Assembly (NCBI GenBank): GCA_000768855.1 | Contig: JRAN01000009.1 | Coordinates: 1 to 53,197, forward strand | Direction: 5' to 3' | From: Porphyromonadaceae bacterium COT-184 OH4590 | GTDB lineage: Bacteria > Bacteroidota > Bacteroidia > Bacteroidales > Paludibacteraceae | Length of the DNA stretch: 53,197 nucleotides | Part shown: in pieces, positions 9,412-18,898 of the stretch | Position numbering within the stretch: the first letter of the stretch is position 1 | Layout of the letters: every line of letters starts with the position of its first letter | The notes under the pieces: model-generated | Told to the model about the DNA's origin: nothing | What the model saw: the letters and a program-made list of their open reading frames with translations, nothing else | The model's database searches: none | Position numbers and translations under genes: made by a program

Positions 9412-10917
9412 TTAATTTCCTACATTAGGATTATAGTTGTCCTCAGCAGAAGGCAATTCGAATGTAAAATATTTATCTGATACATTCAATGTAGCACCTT
9501 TATTATAAAAATGATTTTCTCCTCTAGTATGTGTCCAACCGAAGCGTTTAAAAGCCATAAAACTCTTTCCTTCTGCCCACATTTCGATACGCCAGTTGCT
9601 TGCAATATAGTTCCTCAAATCATCTCCTGTAAGGGCATCTATATTTGCTACATGGCCAGGGTCTCTTTGTTCTATCAAAGTTTTGAGATATGTTTTAGCT
9701 TTAGCTTCATCACCCAAAGCAAAAGCTGCTTCGGATGCTATAAGATAAGCCTCCTCAATTCTCATCAAAACAAGGTCGTTTAGCCAATTTCTATCACCCT
9801 GAATAATTGGTTTTGAAGGAGAGAAGAATTTGTTGGTAGGCGCATATTTATACTGTGGGTTCCACCACTTTTTTCTTTCATCCGTGGGCGAAAGCATAGT
9901 ATTAAAACTATCATAGATACCTCTATCTATAGCCAATATATCTCCGGCACTAGCATAACTATAAGTATAAATATCAATCCAAGACCAAAACGAATTGATT
10001 GCCAAAGTAGTTTCGGCAGTAACATTAATTCCCCACATCCAATTTGAACTTTCGGTAGAATTAAATCCGTTAGTCAACAATTGTGCATGAGGCAATATAG
10101 TATATTGGTTAGAAGCTATAACCTCCTCAGCAAGGCTCAAAGCCTTTGCACACTCTTGTGCTGTAGAGGTAATATCAAATGCTCTGCCTTTATTGATATG
10201 TACATAAGCTTTTAATATCTTAGCTACATTAGCATCTATTATACCTTTCGAATTTCTTTTAAAACTGGCTAATAAACCAATTGCTCTATCAAAGTCTGTA
10301 ATGACTTTGTCTACAACGAAACTATACGAACTAAGTCCCTGTATTTCACCCATATTAGACTCGTCATAATAAGGCATAATCGGTTTATTGGAAACTACAT
10401 TTTCTGAATTTGCATAAACATTAAGCAAATTAGAATAAAAGAATCCTCTAAAAGCATAAGCTTGTCCGAGAGCATGTTCTACAGAAGTTTTAATCGATTC
10501 ATTTCCGGTTGCTAATAGTTCATTACATCTCTTAATCAATAGGTTAACATTTCTAATGTTATTATACTCATAACGCCAAAGCCAGTTATTTTCTTCCGAA
10601 GTAGCATAAAAAGCCAACATATCTGAATAACCTGCAGCCCATCCATAATTGGAAGCGGTAACAGCAATATCAGAAGTCAAAAGATCAAGGTACATATCAA
10701 TAAATTTTTGACCTCCGATAAGTTCTGCTTGAGTATTTGGGCTACCACTATTATTGTTACGATACAAGCCCAACAAGCGAGCTTCCAATTCTCTAATACT
10801 AGAATTAACTTGCTTCTCGGAAGCCGAACTTCCTCTGGGTTCAGACACCAACAGATTAGCACAACTTGAGAATGCAACTAAAACTCCTAATATCAATCCA
10901 AAAAATATTTTTTTCAT
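9412..10917 (-). CDS. SusD/RagB family outer-membrane nutrient-binding lipoprotein
   Basis: 501 residues. The signal peptide ends in lipobox FSSC (Cys19), predicting a surface lipoprotein. The order is SusD-like N-terminal helices with TPR-type packing (e.g. HALGQAYAFRGFFYSNLLNVYA around residue 150), a variable middle, and a C-terminal RagB/SusD region with the typical LVLMRIEEAYLIASEAAFALGD and WRIEMWAEGKSFMAFKRFGW. SusD proteins form the lid on the SusC channel and capture glycans or peptides. It starts 33 bp after the SusC gene on the same strand. No glycosidase, protease or regulator adjoins the pair, so the substrate cannot be predicted. It ends at the terminator shared with the SpoIID gene. 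Confidence 0.95.
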   Translation of the reverse strand: MKKIFFGLILGVLVAFSSCANLLVSEPRGSSASEKQVNSSIRELEARLLGLYRNNNSGSPNTQAELIGGQKFIDMYLDLLTSDIAVTASNYGWAAGYSDMLAFYATSEENNWLWRYEYNNIRNVNLLIKRCNELLATGNESIKTSVEHALGQAYAFRGFFYSNLLNVYANSENVVSNKPIMPYYDESNMGEIQGLSSYSFVVDKVITDFDRAIGLLASFKRNSKGIIDANVAKILKAYVHINKGRAFDITSTAQECAKALSLAEEVIASNQYTILPHAQLLTNGFNSTESSNWMWGINVTAETTLAINSFWSWIDIYTYSYASAGDILAIDRGIYDSFNTMLSPTDERKKWWNPQYKYAPTNKFFSPSKPIIQGDRNWLNDLVLMRIEEAYLIASEAAFALGDEAKAKTYLKTLIEQRDPGHVANIDALTGDDLRNYIASNWRIEMWAEGKSFMAFKRFGWTHTRGENHFYNKGATLNVSDKYFTFELPSAEDNYNPNVGN

Positions 10918-10950
10918 ATAAATCTATTTTTTTTAAGGTTTATCTATTTT

Positions 10951-13900
10951 TTAAAACGAAAATTTAATTCCTCCCATTACTGTACTTAGGGGCGAATATT
11001 GATTAAGAGCATTACCTCCGGTAAAACCTGTAAAAGGATTATATCCTTTTCTGTGAGACAATACAAACAGATTGTCTGCCACTACCCAAAGAGATAGATT
11101 GTTTAGTTGTAATTTTTCAATCATCTTTTTAGGGAAGTTGTAAGCAAGACGAACACTACCCAATCTTAAGCCTGTATTAGGAGTAAGGAATCTATCTCCG
11201 GCTGTTGAAAATCTTGCCCTATACTCGCTATTTTTAGTGAATAATCCTGCCAATAATCCGGGTACATTAGTATCCTGTCCGGCTCCAATAAGAGGATTCC
11301 ACGCTTTGAGTATATCTTTATGGTAGTTGTGTGCACCAATAGTTCGGTCTGACATCAAATTTGCATATATAGCATCGATGTTATAACCACCTATGATATA
11401 ATCAAATGATGCAGACAAATCGAATCCATACGCAGATACATCGAGACCAAAACCACCATATAAGTTTGGATATACATTTTTGCCAATAAAGATTGTAGAT
11501 GCTTCATTAGGGTTAGAAGTAGTTCTGGTTTTGTCCCATTGTACATCTTCGCGTCTTCTCTTTACCTCTCCATTTACTACAGCATTCTCAAACTCATAAG
11601 TGTATGTATCGCTCACAGGATTGCCATCGCCATTAGGACCATTATCATACCATTGTTCCCATAGTCCCCAACCTGTATTAGGGTCAACTCCTTTGAAATG
11701 TCTTATATATATATCTCCCAAATAGTGTCCTCTGGCTCTACCACCATTCATAGCCATCTCTATCCATTTCCCTTTTACCAACTCTCTGGGATTTTCGAGA
11801 AGTATTGCTTTAGCGCTTGCCATTGTAGCTCTCAGGTCAAGATTAAAGTTTCTTGTTTTGATTACATTGGATCTCAACAGCAACTCAAAGCCATAACTTC
11901 TAAACTTACCATCATTAACTGGTACAGAAGTATAACCCAAAGAAGGCGCTGTTCTTCTGGTATCCAAATTATTTACAACAAGATTGTTGTAAACATCAAA
12001 CTCAAGGTAAAGTCTACCTTTTTTAAGCTCCAAATCAAGCCCTAAATTGGTTTTATACACTTTTTCCCAAGTCAAACTTGGAGTTGCAATAGATTGCCAA
12101 CTTACAGAAGGTCTTCCCTCTGCATTATTAATTGCATACATATCCAAATAATGATAGTTTCCTATTTGGTCATTACCTGAGGTACCATAACTTCCCCTAA
12201 TCTTAAGAGAACTCAACCATTTTCTGGTTTCTGCCATGAAGGTCTCTCTATGAATATTCCAAGAAGCGCCGACAGACCAGAAAGCACCATATCTATAGCC
12301 CGGAGCGAAATAAGAAGATCCGTACATAGAGCCATTAACAATAGCAAAGTATTTCTCATCATAGTTGTAACGAAGTTCACCCATATAAGATTCTGCTATA
12401 TAATCATTTGCATAAGAAGATATTCGAACATTTCTTACTGCATTACCAAGCTCTATATCATTAGGTTTGAGTATTTGAGACTTTTGTCCCCAGAACGTCT
12501 TAGACTCTTGGAATCTGAAGTCGTGTCCCAACATAGCATCAAGATTGTGGATATCAGCCAAAGTTTTTCGATAAGAGATTTGTTGGCGTGTTGTAAAATC
12601 GCTATAGCCACTATGTACCTTCATTAAATGACCAACTCCGGCACCATCGCCATAATACATATTGGTCATCTCACTCTGATTCAAAAAGTTGAAATTATAT
12701 CCATTTGTGATAGATATAATAAGGTCTTTTACAAACTCAAATTTGAAATAATTAGATAAAGCCACATTATGCCTTTCTATATAACTCTTGTCCAACTGTA
12801 ATGCTCCTGCAGGGTTTAGTCCGGCTCTAAAAGGACGGCCAAAACCTTGATGGTCACCATAATCATACGCATTACCTCCCAAGAAGGCATCCGGTACAGT
12901 AGATCCGTCGGCATTGTGTTGGAAAACAGGGTATATAGGAGGAATAGCATTTACAAAAATAAATGCATTGTTATCCGAATTCTCTTCTTGACCCACATTA
13001 TTCATGTTAGAGAAAGAATACTGTGCCTTAAAATTGGCGGTAAGCCATTTTTTAGGAGAATAGTCTATATTAGATAGTGTCGATAATCTTTTATAATTAG
13101 AGTTTATAGAATAACCCTCATCATTCAAAAAGTTAATAGAAGTATAATATGTAGTCTTGTCCGAACCACCGGAAATTTTCACACCTGCCATATATTTCTT
13201 TGCTGTATGGAATAGATGTTCTTTCCAACTTTCAGGATTATATCTTCTTTGTGCACTGGGGTTAAACTTACCTGTTAATGGATCTATTATCTCCTTTGTA
13301 TTCCAAAGATTATAATATTGGTTAAGACCACCTACACGATCGTCCCACAAGAAATTATTAGCTTGGTTTTTTGCAACATCCAATGAAGGAGCTACTCCAC
13401 TTTGCGTCAAGAAGTTTACCATTCCCAACCAGCTTATCTCCATATACTCTTCGGGGCTTGTGATTACATCATGCATAGGTAAAAGTTTTAGATTGACCCC
13501 TGCTTGCAAATCAACTTCTATCTTTCCTTCAGAGCCGGCAGTTCCTTTTTTAGTAGTAATAAGTATTACACCATTAGAGCCTCTTGCTCCATATAGAGCA
13601 GTAGCAGTAGCGTCCTTTAGTACGGTTGTAGTTACTATATCCGATGGGTCTATAGCAGAAATATCACTACCGTAAGGGATACCGTCAACAACATACAAAG
13701 CACCTCCTCCGGCATTCAAAGAGGATATACCCCTTATTCGTACTGAAGAGGATACACCCGGCTGACCTGTTGCGGTAGCTATCTGCACACCGGCAAACTC
13801 TCCCGACAGAGCCTTAGTAACATCAGAAGGGCTCTTTTTTTCGATTGTTTCGTTGGAAACAGTCTGTGCCGACCCTACATAACCTTTACCCATTTTTGTA

Positions 13901-14232
13901 CCCATGGCAACTTCTATTTCGGCAGTAGCAAGTACTTCACTAGCCAATACCAAACGAACAACCATACCGTCACGAGCTGTAAGGTCCTGAGATTTGTAGC
14001 TTGTTTGAGTAAACCTTAGCATATTGTAACCTTCAGGTAAAGTTACGGTAAAATCGCCATTTTCATCAGTAGACGTACCTGTCTGTGCCCCGACAACTTC
14101 TACAGAAGCCCCTATAATAGGGTCGCCCGACTCGCTGTCCAAAACTTTACCAGATACGGAACGTCCTTGTCCAAATACAGCAGATACTCCTATCAAGAAT
14201 AGCGCCGTCAATAAAACAGAAAACTTTCTCAT
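10951..14232 (-). CDS. SusC/RagA family TonB-linked outer-membrane transporter
   Basis: 1093 residues. A signal peptide (residues 1-21, VFG then Gln22) is followed by a carboxypeptidase-regulatory-like beta domain (~23-105), the plug domain with VRIRGISSLN, ALYVVDGIPY and TALYGARGSNGVILITTKKG (~115-230), and a 22-strand barrel ending in aromatic GGIKFSF. It imports substrate across the outer membrane using TonB energy and forms a complex with the SusD protein encoded next. No extra signalling STN domain is visible, so anti-sigma-type regulation is unlikely. A minus-strand TACTTTTG at 14326-14333 could be its -7 box, about 93 nt before the ATG. Confidence 0.96.
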   Translation of the reverse strand: MRKFSVLLTALFLIGVSAVFGQGRSVSGKVLDSESGDPIIGASVEVVGAQTGTSTDENGDFTVTLPEGYNMLRFTQTSYKSQDLTARDGMVVRLVLASEVLATAEIEVAMGTKMGKGYVGSAQTVSNETIEKKSPSDVTKALSGEFAGVQIATATGQPGVSSSVRIRGISSLNAGGGALYVVDGIPYGSDISAIDPSDIVTTTVLKDATATALYGARGSNGVILITTKKGTAGSEGKIEVDLQAGVNLKLLPMHDVITSPEEYMEISWLGMVNFLTQSGVAPSLDVAKNQANNFLWDDRVGGLNQYYNLWNTKEIIDPLTGKFNPSAQRRYNPESWKEHLFHTAKKYMAGVKISGGSDKTTYYTSINFLNDEGYSINSNYKRLSTLSNIDYSPKKWLTANFKAQYSFSNMNNVGQEENSDNNAFIFVNAIPPIYPVFQHNADGSTVPDAFLGGNAYDYGDHQGFGRPFRAGLNPAGALQLDKSYIERHNVALSNYFKFEFVKDLIISITNGYNFNFLNQSEMTNMYYGDGAGVGHLMKVHSGYSDFTTRQQISYRKTLADIHNLDAMLGHDFRFQESKTFWGQKSQILKPNDIELGNAVRNVRISSYANDYIAESYMGELRYNYDEKYFAIVNGSMYGSSYFAPGYRYGAFWSVGASWNIHRETFMAETRKWLSSLKIRGSYGTSGNDQIGNYHYLDMYAINNAEGRPSVSWQSIATPSLTWEKVYKTNLGLDLELKKGRLYLEFDVYNNLVVNNLDTRRTAPSLGYTSVPVNDGKFRSYGFELLLRSNVIKTRNFNLDLRATMASAKAILLENPRELVKGKWIEMAMNGGRARGHYLGDIYIRHFKGVDPNTGWGLWEQWYDNGPNGDGNPVSDTYTYEFENAVVNGEVKRRREDVQWDKTRTTSNPNEASTIFIGKNVYPNLYGGFGLDVSAYGFDLSASFDYIIGGYNIDAIYANLMSDRTIGAHNYHKDILKAWNPLIGAGQDTNVPGLLAGLFTKNSEYRARFSTAGDRFLTPNTGLRLGSVRLAYNFPKKMIEKLQLNNLSLWVVADNLFVLSHRKGYNPFTGFTGGNALNQYSPLSTVMGGIKFSF

Positions 14233-14325
14233 AAATTAAAATTTTGTTTGTTATTAAAAATTTGTAAATTATTATTTTTTATTTATTATATTCAAAACAA
14301 ATTAATATAGATTTTATCTATTTAT

Positions 14326-14333
14326 CAAAAGTA
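14326..14333 (-). promoter_or_regulatory. putative -7 element of the susC-susD operon
   Basis: TACTTTTG on the minus strand matches TAnnTTTG. It lies in the 275-bp AT-rich gap between secG and the SusC gene. No -33 TTTG is found at the expected distance, so support is moderate. Confidence 0.4.
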
Positions 14334-14507
14334 AAGGTAAATATTTTTAATCTATAAAAAAAACTTTTACATAAAAAAGTGCCTTTTTTAACACTTAAAA
14401 TTAATTGATACAATGAAAAGAGATTTTTATCCAAAAAACTCCTACTAAAATCATTAAATTTAACTATTATCCAACCTTATAGTCAACATCTGCCCACAAA
14501 TTAACAG

Positions 14508-14837
14508 TTAATTTGCAGGAGTGGGTTGCTCCATATCTCCTTGTTGGCTTTGCATCACACTCTGTTGTTCAATCTGTTCGGTATCGACAGCCGAAACAGA
14601 AGCTCTATTGTGGCTGCTCGAAATCATACGAGCAGAGAATATACTCAACACAATGATAATTGCTATAAGTATCCAAGTAAGCTTCTCTATACGGTCGGTT
14701 GTCTTTTTTACACCAAAAACCTGATTGGCTGATGCAAAACCGGCAGCAAGCCCACCACCTTTTGAGTTTTGAATCAAGACTACAAAAGTCAAAATAACAG
14801 CCGCAATAACAATAAGTATAGTCAAAAACTGAATCAT
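14508..14837 (-). CDS. secG: preprotein translocase subunit SecG
   Basis: 109 residues with two transmembrane helices (about 2-22 and 52-70). Between them lies the cytoplasmic loop with the SecG hallmark LIQNSKGGGLAAGFASANQVFG. It is an accessory part of the SecYEG channel. A hydrophilic Gln/Ser-rich tail extends beyond the core, as often in Bacteroidetes. It is the last gene of the run sigma-54 activator, lptE, hypothetical gene, secG. A small hairpin (14497-14515) overlaps its stop codon, but it has no U-tract. Confidence 0.95.
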   Translation of the reverse strand: MIQFLTILIVIAAVILTFVVLIQNSKGGGLAAGFASANQVFGVKKTTDRIEKLTWILIAIIIVLSIFSARMISSSHNRASVSAVDTEQIEQQSVMQSQQGDMEQPTPAN

Positions 14838-14912
14838 TTTACTAAATTTTTTAAAATTTTATTTATAAATTAATTTATTTCAAGAAAGTATAAACAGTTT
14901 ATAATTAGATAT

Positions 14913-15461
14913 TTAATTCCTAAAATTAAGAATTGTTTCCAAATATTTTATCTGAAATGCAAAGTAAGCACTTTTTTCCGAATTATTCAAATTTATTTTA
15001 CGCATAATCTTGAGTGCTTCAAAAAAACGTCTCTCCGCAATAAGGTTCTTAACTCTCTGTTCATCGTCAATATCCTCATTATCCAACTGTTTTGCTATCT
15101 TCGCCAATCGAGCTTTTTTGAGCTTATTAGCCAACTCTCTGAGCGAGTCTTTAGATACATTCGAGCTTTCGAGAGCAAAATAGTCGGAAGAGATAATGCC
15201 TATATCGTAAATATGCGATAGATTGGGCTTATTATCAATCTCATTAATAAAAAGATATGCAAATATACGATCCGAAAAGAATACAGTCGAACTCTTCAAC
15301 TCTTTGTCAAACAATTCTTTATCTCTTTTTCTAAGCTCCCTTAAGTAAACAAGTCGTGCCATCTCCAAATAGGGAAAACGATTCAATAGCTGTTTTAGAG
15401 CAAACAGATCTATTGAAGAATTATCTGCGGCAAAAATATTATTAAACCGTACAATATCCAT
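14913..15461 (-). CDS. conserved hypothetical protein in the lptE-secG operon
   Basis: 182 residues from the ATG giving MDIVRFNN; the frame stays open 16 codons further, but that would overlap lptE and lacks an ATG. It is strongly helical and charged, with an N-terminal segment FALKQLLNRFPYLEMARLVYL and a C-terminal basic helix-rich part, suggesting a TPR-like or coiled cytosolic protein. There is no signal peptide. It starts about 10 bp after lptE and lies 75 bp before secG, so an envelope-related role is likely by association only. No domain is recognised with confidence. Confidence 0.7.
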   Translation of the reverse strand: MDIVRFNNIFAADNSSIDLFALKQLLNRFPYLEMARLVYLRELRKRDKELFDKELKSSTVFFSDRIFAYLFINEIDNKPNLSHIYDIGIISSDYFALESSNVSKDSLRELANKLKKARLAKIAKQLDNEDIDDEQRVKNLIAERRFFEALKIMRKINLNNSEKSAYFAFQIKYLETILNFRN

Positions 15462-15471
15462 TATCAAACGC

Positions 15472-15990
15472 TTACCACGACGCCACTGTAGCATTAAAAA
15501 TCTGGTCAACTATCTCATCCACCATTTCAGTAACAAGCTGTGCCTGAACACTCTCGAACGAGGTAGAGGCAGGAAATTCCTTCTGTGCCGAAAAATTGCG
15601 GTCAAAATCTTCTTGCGAGTTTTTTGTATTCGAAAATCTTACATTAACACTCATTATCAAACGAGTCTGAGCCGAAAATCCATCTGACCCGACAGCAAGT
15701 TGTTGCAAAGAATAGCCAACTATGGCTCCCTCAATATTATAATCGCCATTCTGTGGCACTATCTGCAAACGTGTTTGGTTGGCATAAGCATTTTTAAGCT
15801 TATCATTAAACTCTTGATAAAGAGGCGGATATACCAAAGCCGCACGATTTTGAAAGTCTCCAATAGCTATAGTCTTGTATATGGAGTAGTCGAGCTTAGC
15901 ATTATTAAGTTTATAAGATATTCCGCACGAGGATATTATCAAATAAGATGTTATTGTTGCAAATAATAGACTTAAATATTTTATTTTCAT
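15472..15990 (-). CDS. lptE: LptE family LPS-assembly lipoprotein
   Basis: 172 residues with a signal peptide and lipobox ISSC (about Cys22), followed by the start GISYKLNNAKLDYS typical of Bacteroidetes LptE. The conserved YPPLYQEFNDKLKNAYANQT segment and the amyloid-like beta strands of the family are visible. LptE plugs the LptD barrel in the outer membrane and helps insert LPS. It follows the sigma-54 activator gene by 12 bp. LptD is not in the window. Confidence 0.85.
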   Translation of the reverse strand: MKIKYLSLLFATITSYLIISSCGISYKLNNAKLDYSIYKTIAIGDFQNRAALVYPPLYQEFNDKLKNAYANQTRLQIVPQNGDYNIEGAIVGYSLQQLAVGSDGFSAQTRLIMSVNVRFSNTKNSQEDFDRNFSAQKEFPASTSFESVQAQLVTEMVDEIVDQIFNATVASW

Positions 15991-16002
15991 AAAGTTATTA
16001 AT

Positions 16003-17277
16003 CTATTTAAAATTAATATTCTCCAAATCATACTCTTTGATTTTACGATAAAGCGTTCGTTCCGAAATCTTTAGATCTTGTGCGGCATATTTACGCTTAC
16101 CTCTATGGCGTACCAAAGCCTTGATAATAGTATCTTTCTCAGCGTCGTGAATAGCCAACGACTCTTCGACATACTCCTCAGTATCCTCTATATTTGTGTC
16201 ATCAGAGAGTTTTGATGTTTTATGCTGAGGAATATGTGGAACAATATCAATAACCTCTTCTACATCAGGTTTGTGAGGAATAATAGAGGGTTGAGGAATA
16301 ATATCCGGATAATTGGAGATATTAGCTACATCGACACTACCGTTCATTATATTGTTAACCAACGTTTTGAGGTCTGTTATATCTTTTTTCATATCGAAAA
16401 GTACCTGATATAGAATATCTCTTTCGGTATTAAAACTCTTTGTATCAACATAATTGCCACTGTTGGCAACTATTGGCAAAAAACTATTGTTATCTGGCAA
16501 ATATTTTTTTAAGGTCACTTCGTCAATCTCACGATTTTGCTCGATAACAGATATTTGTTCGGTAATATTTTTCAACTGACGGATATTGCCTTTCCAATAA
16601 TAGTTGGTAAGAACGTGTTGAGCTGCTTCGGTAAGTCTTACGGGAGGCATCTTGTAGTTTTCTGCAAAATCGGCGGCAAACTTCCTAAAAAGCAGGGTGA
16701 TATCTTCCTTTCTTTCACGCAAAGAGGGGATATTGATAGGCACCGCATTGAGACGATAGTATAAATCTTCACGGAAACGACCTTGTGAAATAGCCTGAGG
16801 AATATCCAAATTGGTGGCTGCAACGACTCTCACATCCGTCTTTTGCACCTTAGACGACCCTACACGCATAAACTCTCCGGCTTCGAGCACACGAAGCAAC
16901 CTAACCTGTGTTTGAAGAGGGAGCTCTCCAACCTCATCAAGGAAGATAGTACCTTTGTCTGCTACTTCAAAGTACCCTTTACGATCGGAGGTAGCCGAGG
17001 TAAATGAGCCTTTTTCGTGACCAAAAAGTTCGGAATCGATGGTTCCTTCGGGGATAGCTCCACAGTTGACAGCAATATAAGGACTGTGCTTGCGATGAGA
17101 GTATTGATGTATTATTTGAGGGAAAAACTCTTTACCCACACCGCTCTCACCTGTTATAAGCACAGAAAGTTCGGTATTGGCAACTTGCACCGCAATATCA
17201 ATAGCTCTGTTTAATAAAGACGAATTACCTATTATATTGAATTTCTGTTTAATCGACTGTATCTTATTAGACTCCAT
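16003..17277 (-). CDS. sigma-54-dependent Fis-family transcriptional activator lacking a receiver domain
   Basis: 424 residues. The AAA+ sigma-54 interaction domain starts almost at the N-terminus: Walker A GESGVGKE near residue 45, ELFGHEKGSFTSA, Walker B GTIFLDEVGELP, and the arginine-finger region LREDLYYRLNAVPI. A linker of ~130 residues rich in Asp/Glu/Ile/Pro follows, then a Fis-type helix-turn-helix at the end (KYAAQDLKISERTLYRKIKEY). No receiver or other sensor domain is present. The sigma-54-contact loop reads GSFTSA instead of the usual GAFTGA. It heads the operon with lptE and secG, so it may regulate envelope genes. A minus-strand TACTTTTG (17324-17331) is a likely -7 box. Confidence 0.9.
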   Translation of the reverse strand: MESNKIQSIKQKFNIIGNSSLLNRAIDIAVQVANTELSVLITGESGVGKEFFPQIIHQYSHRKHSPYIAVNCGAIPEGTIDSELFGHEKGSFTSATSDRKGYFEVADKGTIFLDEVGELPLQTQVRLLRVLEAGEFMRVGSSKVQKTDVRVVAATNLDIPQAISQGRFREDLYYRLNAVPINIPSLRERKEDITLLFRKFAADFAENYKMPPVRLTEAAQHVLTNYYWKGNIRQLKNITEQISVIEQNREIDEVTLKKYLPDNNSFLPIVANSGNYVDTKSFNTERDILYQVLFDMKKDITDLKTLVNNIMNGSVDVANISNYPDIIPQPSIIPHKPDVEEVIDIVPHIPQHKTSKLSDDTNIEDTEEYVEESLAIHDAEKDTIIKALVRHRGKRKYAAQDLKISERTLYRKIKEYDLENINFK

Positions 17278-17323
17278 TTTGTATTATATCGCTTTCTATA
17301 TCTATATTTTTTTGTTGGCTAAT

Positions 17324-17331
17324 CAAAAGTA
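17324..17331 (-). promoter_or_regulatory. putative -7 element of the sigma-54 activator/lptE/secG operon
   Basis: TACTTTTG on the minus strand fits TAnnTTTG, 46 nt upstream of the activator ATG in the divergent 129-bp gap. Confidence 0.45.
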
Positions 17332-17384
17332 TGACAAAATTACACATTTTATTTCGAAATATCAAAGAATATAAAAATTTTAAG

Positions 17385-17392
17385 TATTTTTG
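17385..17392 (+). promoter_or_regulatory. putative -7 element of the CPBP protease gene
   Basis: TATTTTTG fits TAnnTTTG and ends 14 nt before the ATG, which would give a very short 5' leader. Confidence 0.4.
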
Positions 17393-17406
17393 AAAAAAAA
17401 TTTTTT

Positions 17407-18237
17407 ATGAAAAAGAACCTTTGGCACAAACTATTAATCTTATTATTTTTGTCGGTAGCAGGTCTCATAATAACATCTGTATCGTCCGTTTTGCTGTATA
17501 AGTATAGCAATTATGCAGAGGATAATATTATGATAATCAGCTTACTAATTCAGCAAATATTTGTTTTTGCCCTTCCCGCCATAATAGCTGCAAAGTTGGT
17601 TTTTGGCAATAGCAAGCAATCTTTATTATTAGACAAAATAGACTGCAAAGGGGCATTGTCGGCAATATTATTTATAATAATAGCAATACCAGCCATAGAC
17701 ACATTGGCGCAGCTAAACACAAACATACACCTCCCAAATTTTTTGAGCAATATAGAGAAATGGATGCGAGAGACTGAGGCACAAACAACCACTATTACCG
17801 AACAGCTATTATCTGCAACCACTATCAAAGGATTAATAGCAAACATCACAATAATAGCTTTGGCTGCTGCCATATCCGAGGAGCTGTTGTTTAGAGGTTT
17901 TTTACAAAAGATTTTTGAAGAAAGGTTCAATCATCATGTGGCTATATGGGCGACTGCATTTATATTTTCAGCTATTCATTTTCAGTTTTTAGGGTTTATA
18001 CCACGTATGTTTTTGGGAGCGTCTTTCGGCTATATGGCGGTATGGAGCCAATCACTGTGGGTGCCTATTTTAGCTCACTTTATAAACAATGGCATTGGAG
18101 TAGTTGTGGCATATCTAAACAATAATAAAATAATTAACATCGAACTCGAAAATTTCAGCTACATAGTAGGAGCTATTTCATTGATTGCCTCAATACTCAT
18201 TATGTATATAATGAGACGCTGTTACAGACTAAAATAA
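17407..18237 (+). CDS. CPBP family intramembrane glutamic endopeptidase
   Basis: 276 residues with about seven to eight transmembrane helices. The CPBP (Abi/Rce1-like) motifs are present: EELLFRGFLQ with the catalytic Glu pair (~residues 158-167), FIFSAIHFQF (~190) and ILAHFINN (~224). The family cleaves or processes membrane-bound peptides or prenylated proteins and sometimes gives bacteriocin self-immunity; the substrate here is unknown. It is a single gene, divergent from the sigma-54 activator. Its stop codon lies inside the terminator hairpin shared with apt. Confidence 0.88.
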   Translation: MKKNLWHKLLILLFLSVAGLIITSVSSVLLYKYSNYAEDNIMIISLLIQQIFVFALPAIIAAKLVFGNSKQSLLLDKIDCKGALSAILFIIIAIPAIDTLAQLNTNIHLPNFLSNIEKWMRETEAQTTTITEQLLSATTIKGLIANITIIALAAAISEELLFRGFLQKIFEERFNHHVAIWATAFIFSAIHFQFLGFIPRMFLGASFGYMAVWSQSLWVPILAHFINNGIGVVVAYLNNNKIINIELENFSYIVGAISLIASILIMYIMRRCYRLK

Positions 18238-18275
18238 GCGAGGCAACAAACAATTGCCATATTGCCTCACTTATT
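18233..18275. terminator. bidirectional terminator between the CPBP gene and apt
   Basis: Two 14-nt arms (18233-18246 and 18262-18275; AATAAGCGAGGCAA against TTGCCTCACTTATT) pair with a single C/A mismatch. They lie between convergent genes and overlap the CPBP stop codon. Confidence 0.7.
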
Positions 18276-18315
18276 AAAATTGCACAGAGTAGAGTAGTGT
18301 GCCAAAGACTAAACC

Positions 18316-18840
18316 TCAATAATGTATCAAAGACACAACATCAATATCTTTGTCAAAAGTCTCTATTCCCCTTAAAAAATCCAGCTCTACAAGAAAATTC
18401 ACATAGATTTTCTTCACGTTAAAAAGCTTTACCAAGTCGCAAGCAGCTTTCATAGTACCTCCGGTTGCGAGCAAATCGTCGTGTATAAGCACCACATCTT
18501 CTGTAGTAAGAGCATCTTTATGTAGCTGTATTGTATCTTGTCCATACTCTTTACCATAACTCACCTCATAGGTTTCGGCAGGCAGTTTGCCTTTTTTACG
18601 AACAGGCACAAAACCCACACCAAGCCTATTGCCCAATATAGGAGCCATTATAAAGCCGCGACTTTCTATACCTACAACCTTAGTAATGCCCTTGTCTTTG
18701 TACAACTTATACATTTCGTCTTCGAAAAACCTCATACATTCGGCATCTTTGAAAGCGGTAGTCAAATCTTTAAAAACAATCCCCTTTTGAGGAAAATCAT
18801 ACACATCTCTAATATGCGTCTTTACATCTTCTATTGTCAT
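18316..18840 (-). CDS. apt: adenine phosphoribosyltransferase
   Basis: 174 residues, standard length. Adenine plus PRPP gives AMP (purine salvage). Seen: KGIVFKDLTTAFKD near the N-terminus, GIESRGFIMAPILGNRLGVGFVPVRKKGKLP, and the PRPP-binding loop VVLIHDDLLATGGTMKAA (~115-132). It is cytosolic. It lies downstream of mnmG on the same strand, separated by an 86-bp gap that contains a parS site. Confidence 0.96.
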   Translation of the reverse strand: MTIEDVKTHIRDVYDFPQKGIVFKDLTTAFKDAECMRFFEDEMYKLYKDKGITKVVGIESRGFIMAPILGNRLGVGFVPVRKKGKLPAETYEVSYGKEYGQDTIQLHKDALTTEDVVLIHDDLLATGGTMKAACDLVKLFNVKKIYVNFLVELDFLRGIETFDKDIDVVSLIHY

Positions 18841-18898
18841 TATCGTTGTTTTATATTTTACTTTTATTATTTATTGTTTTACATTCGCACAACACGAT

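Noticed and set aside
14497-14515. Hairpin at the secG stop as a terminator
   Set aside because: 8-bp arms only and no U-tract in the direction of transcription.
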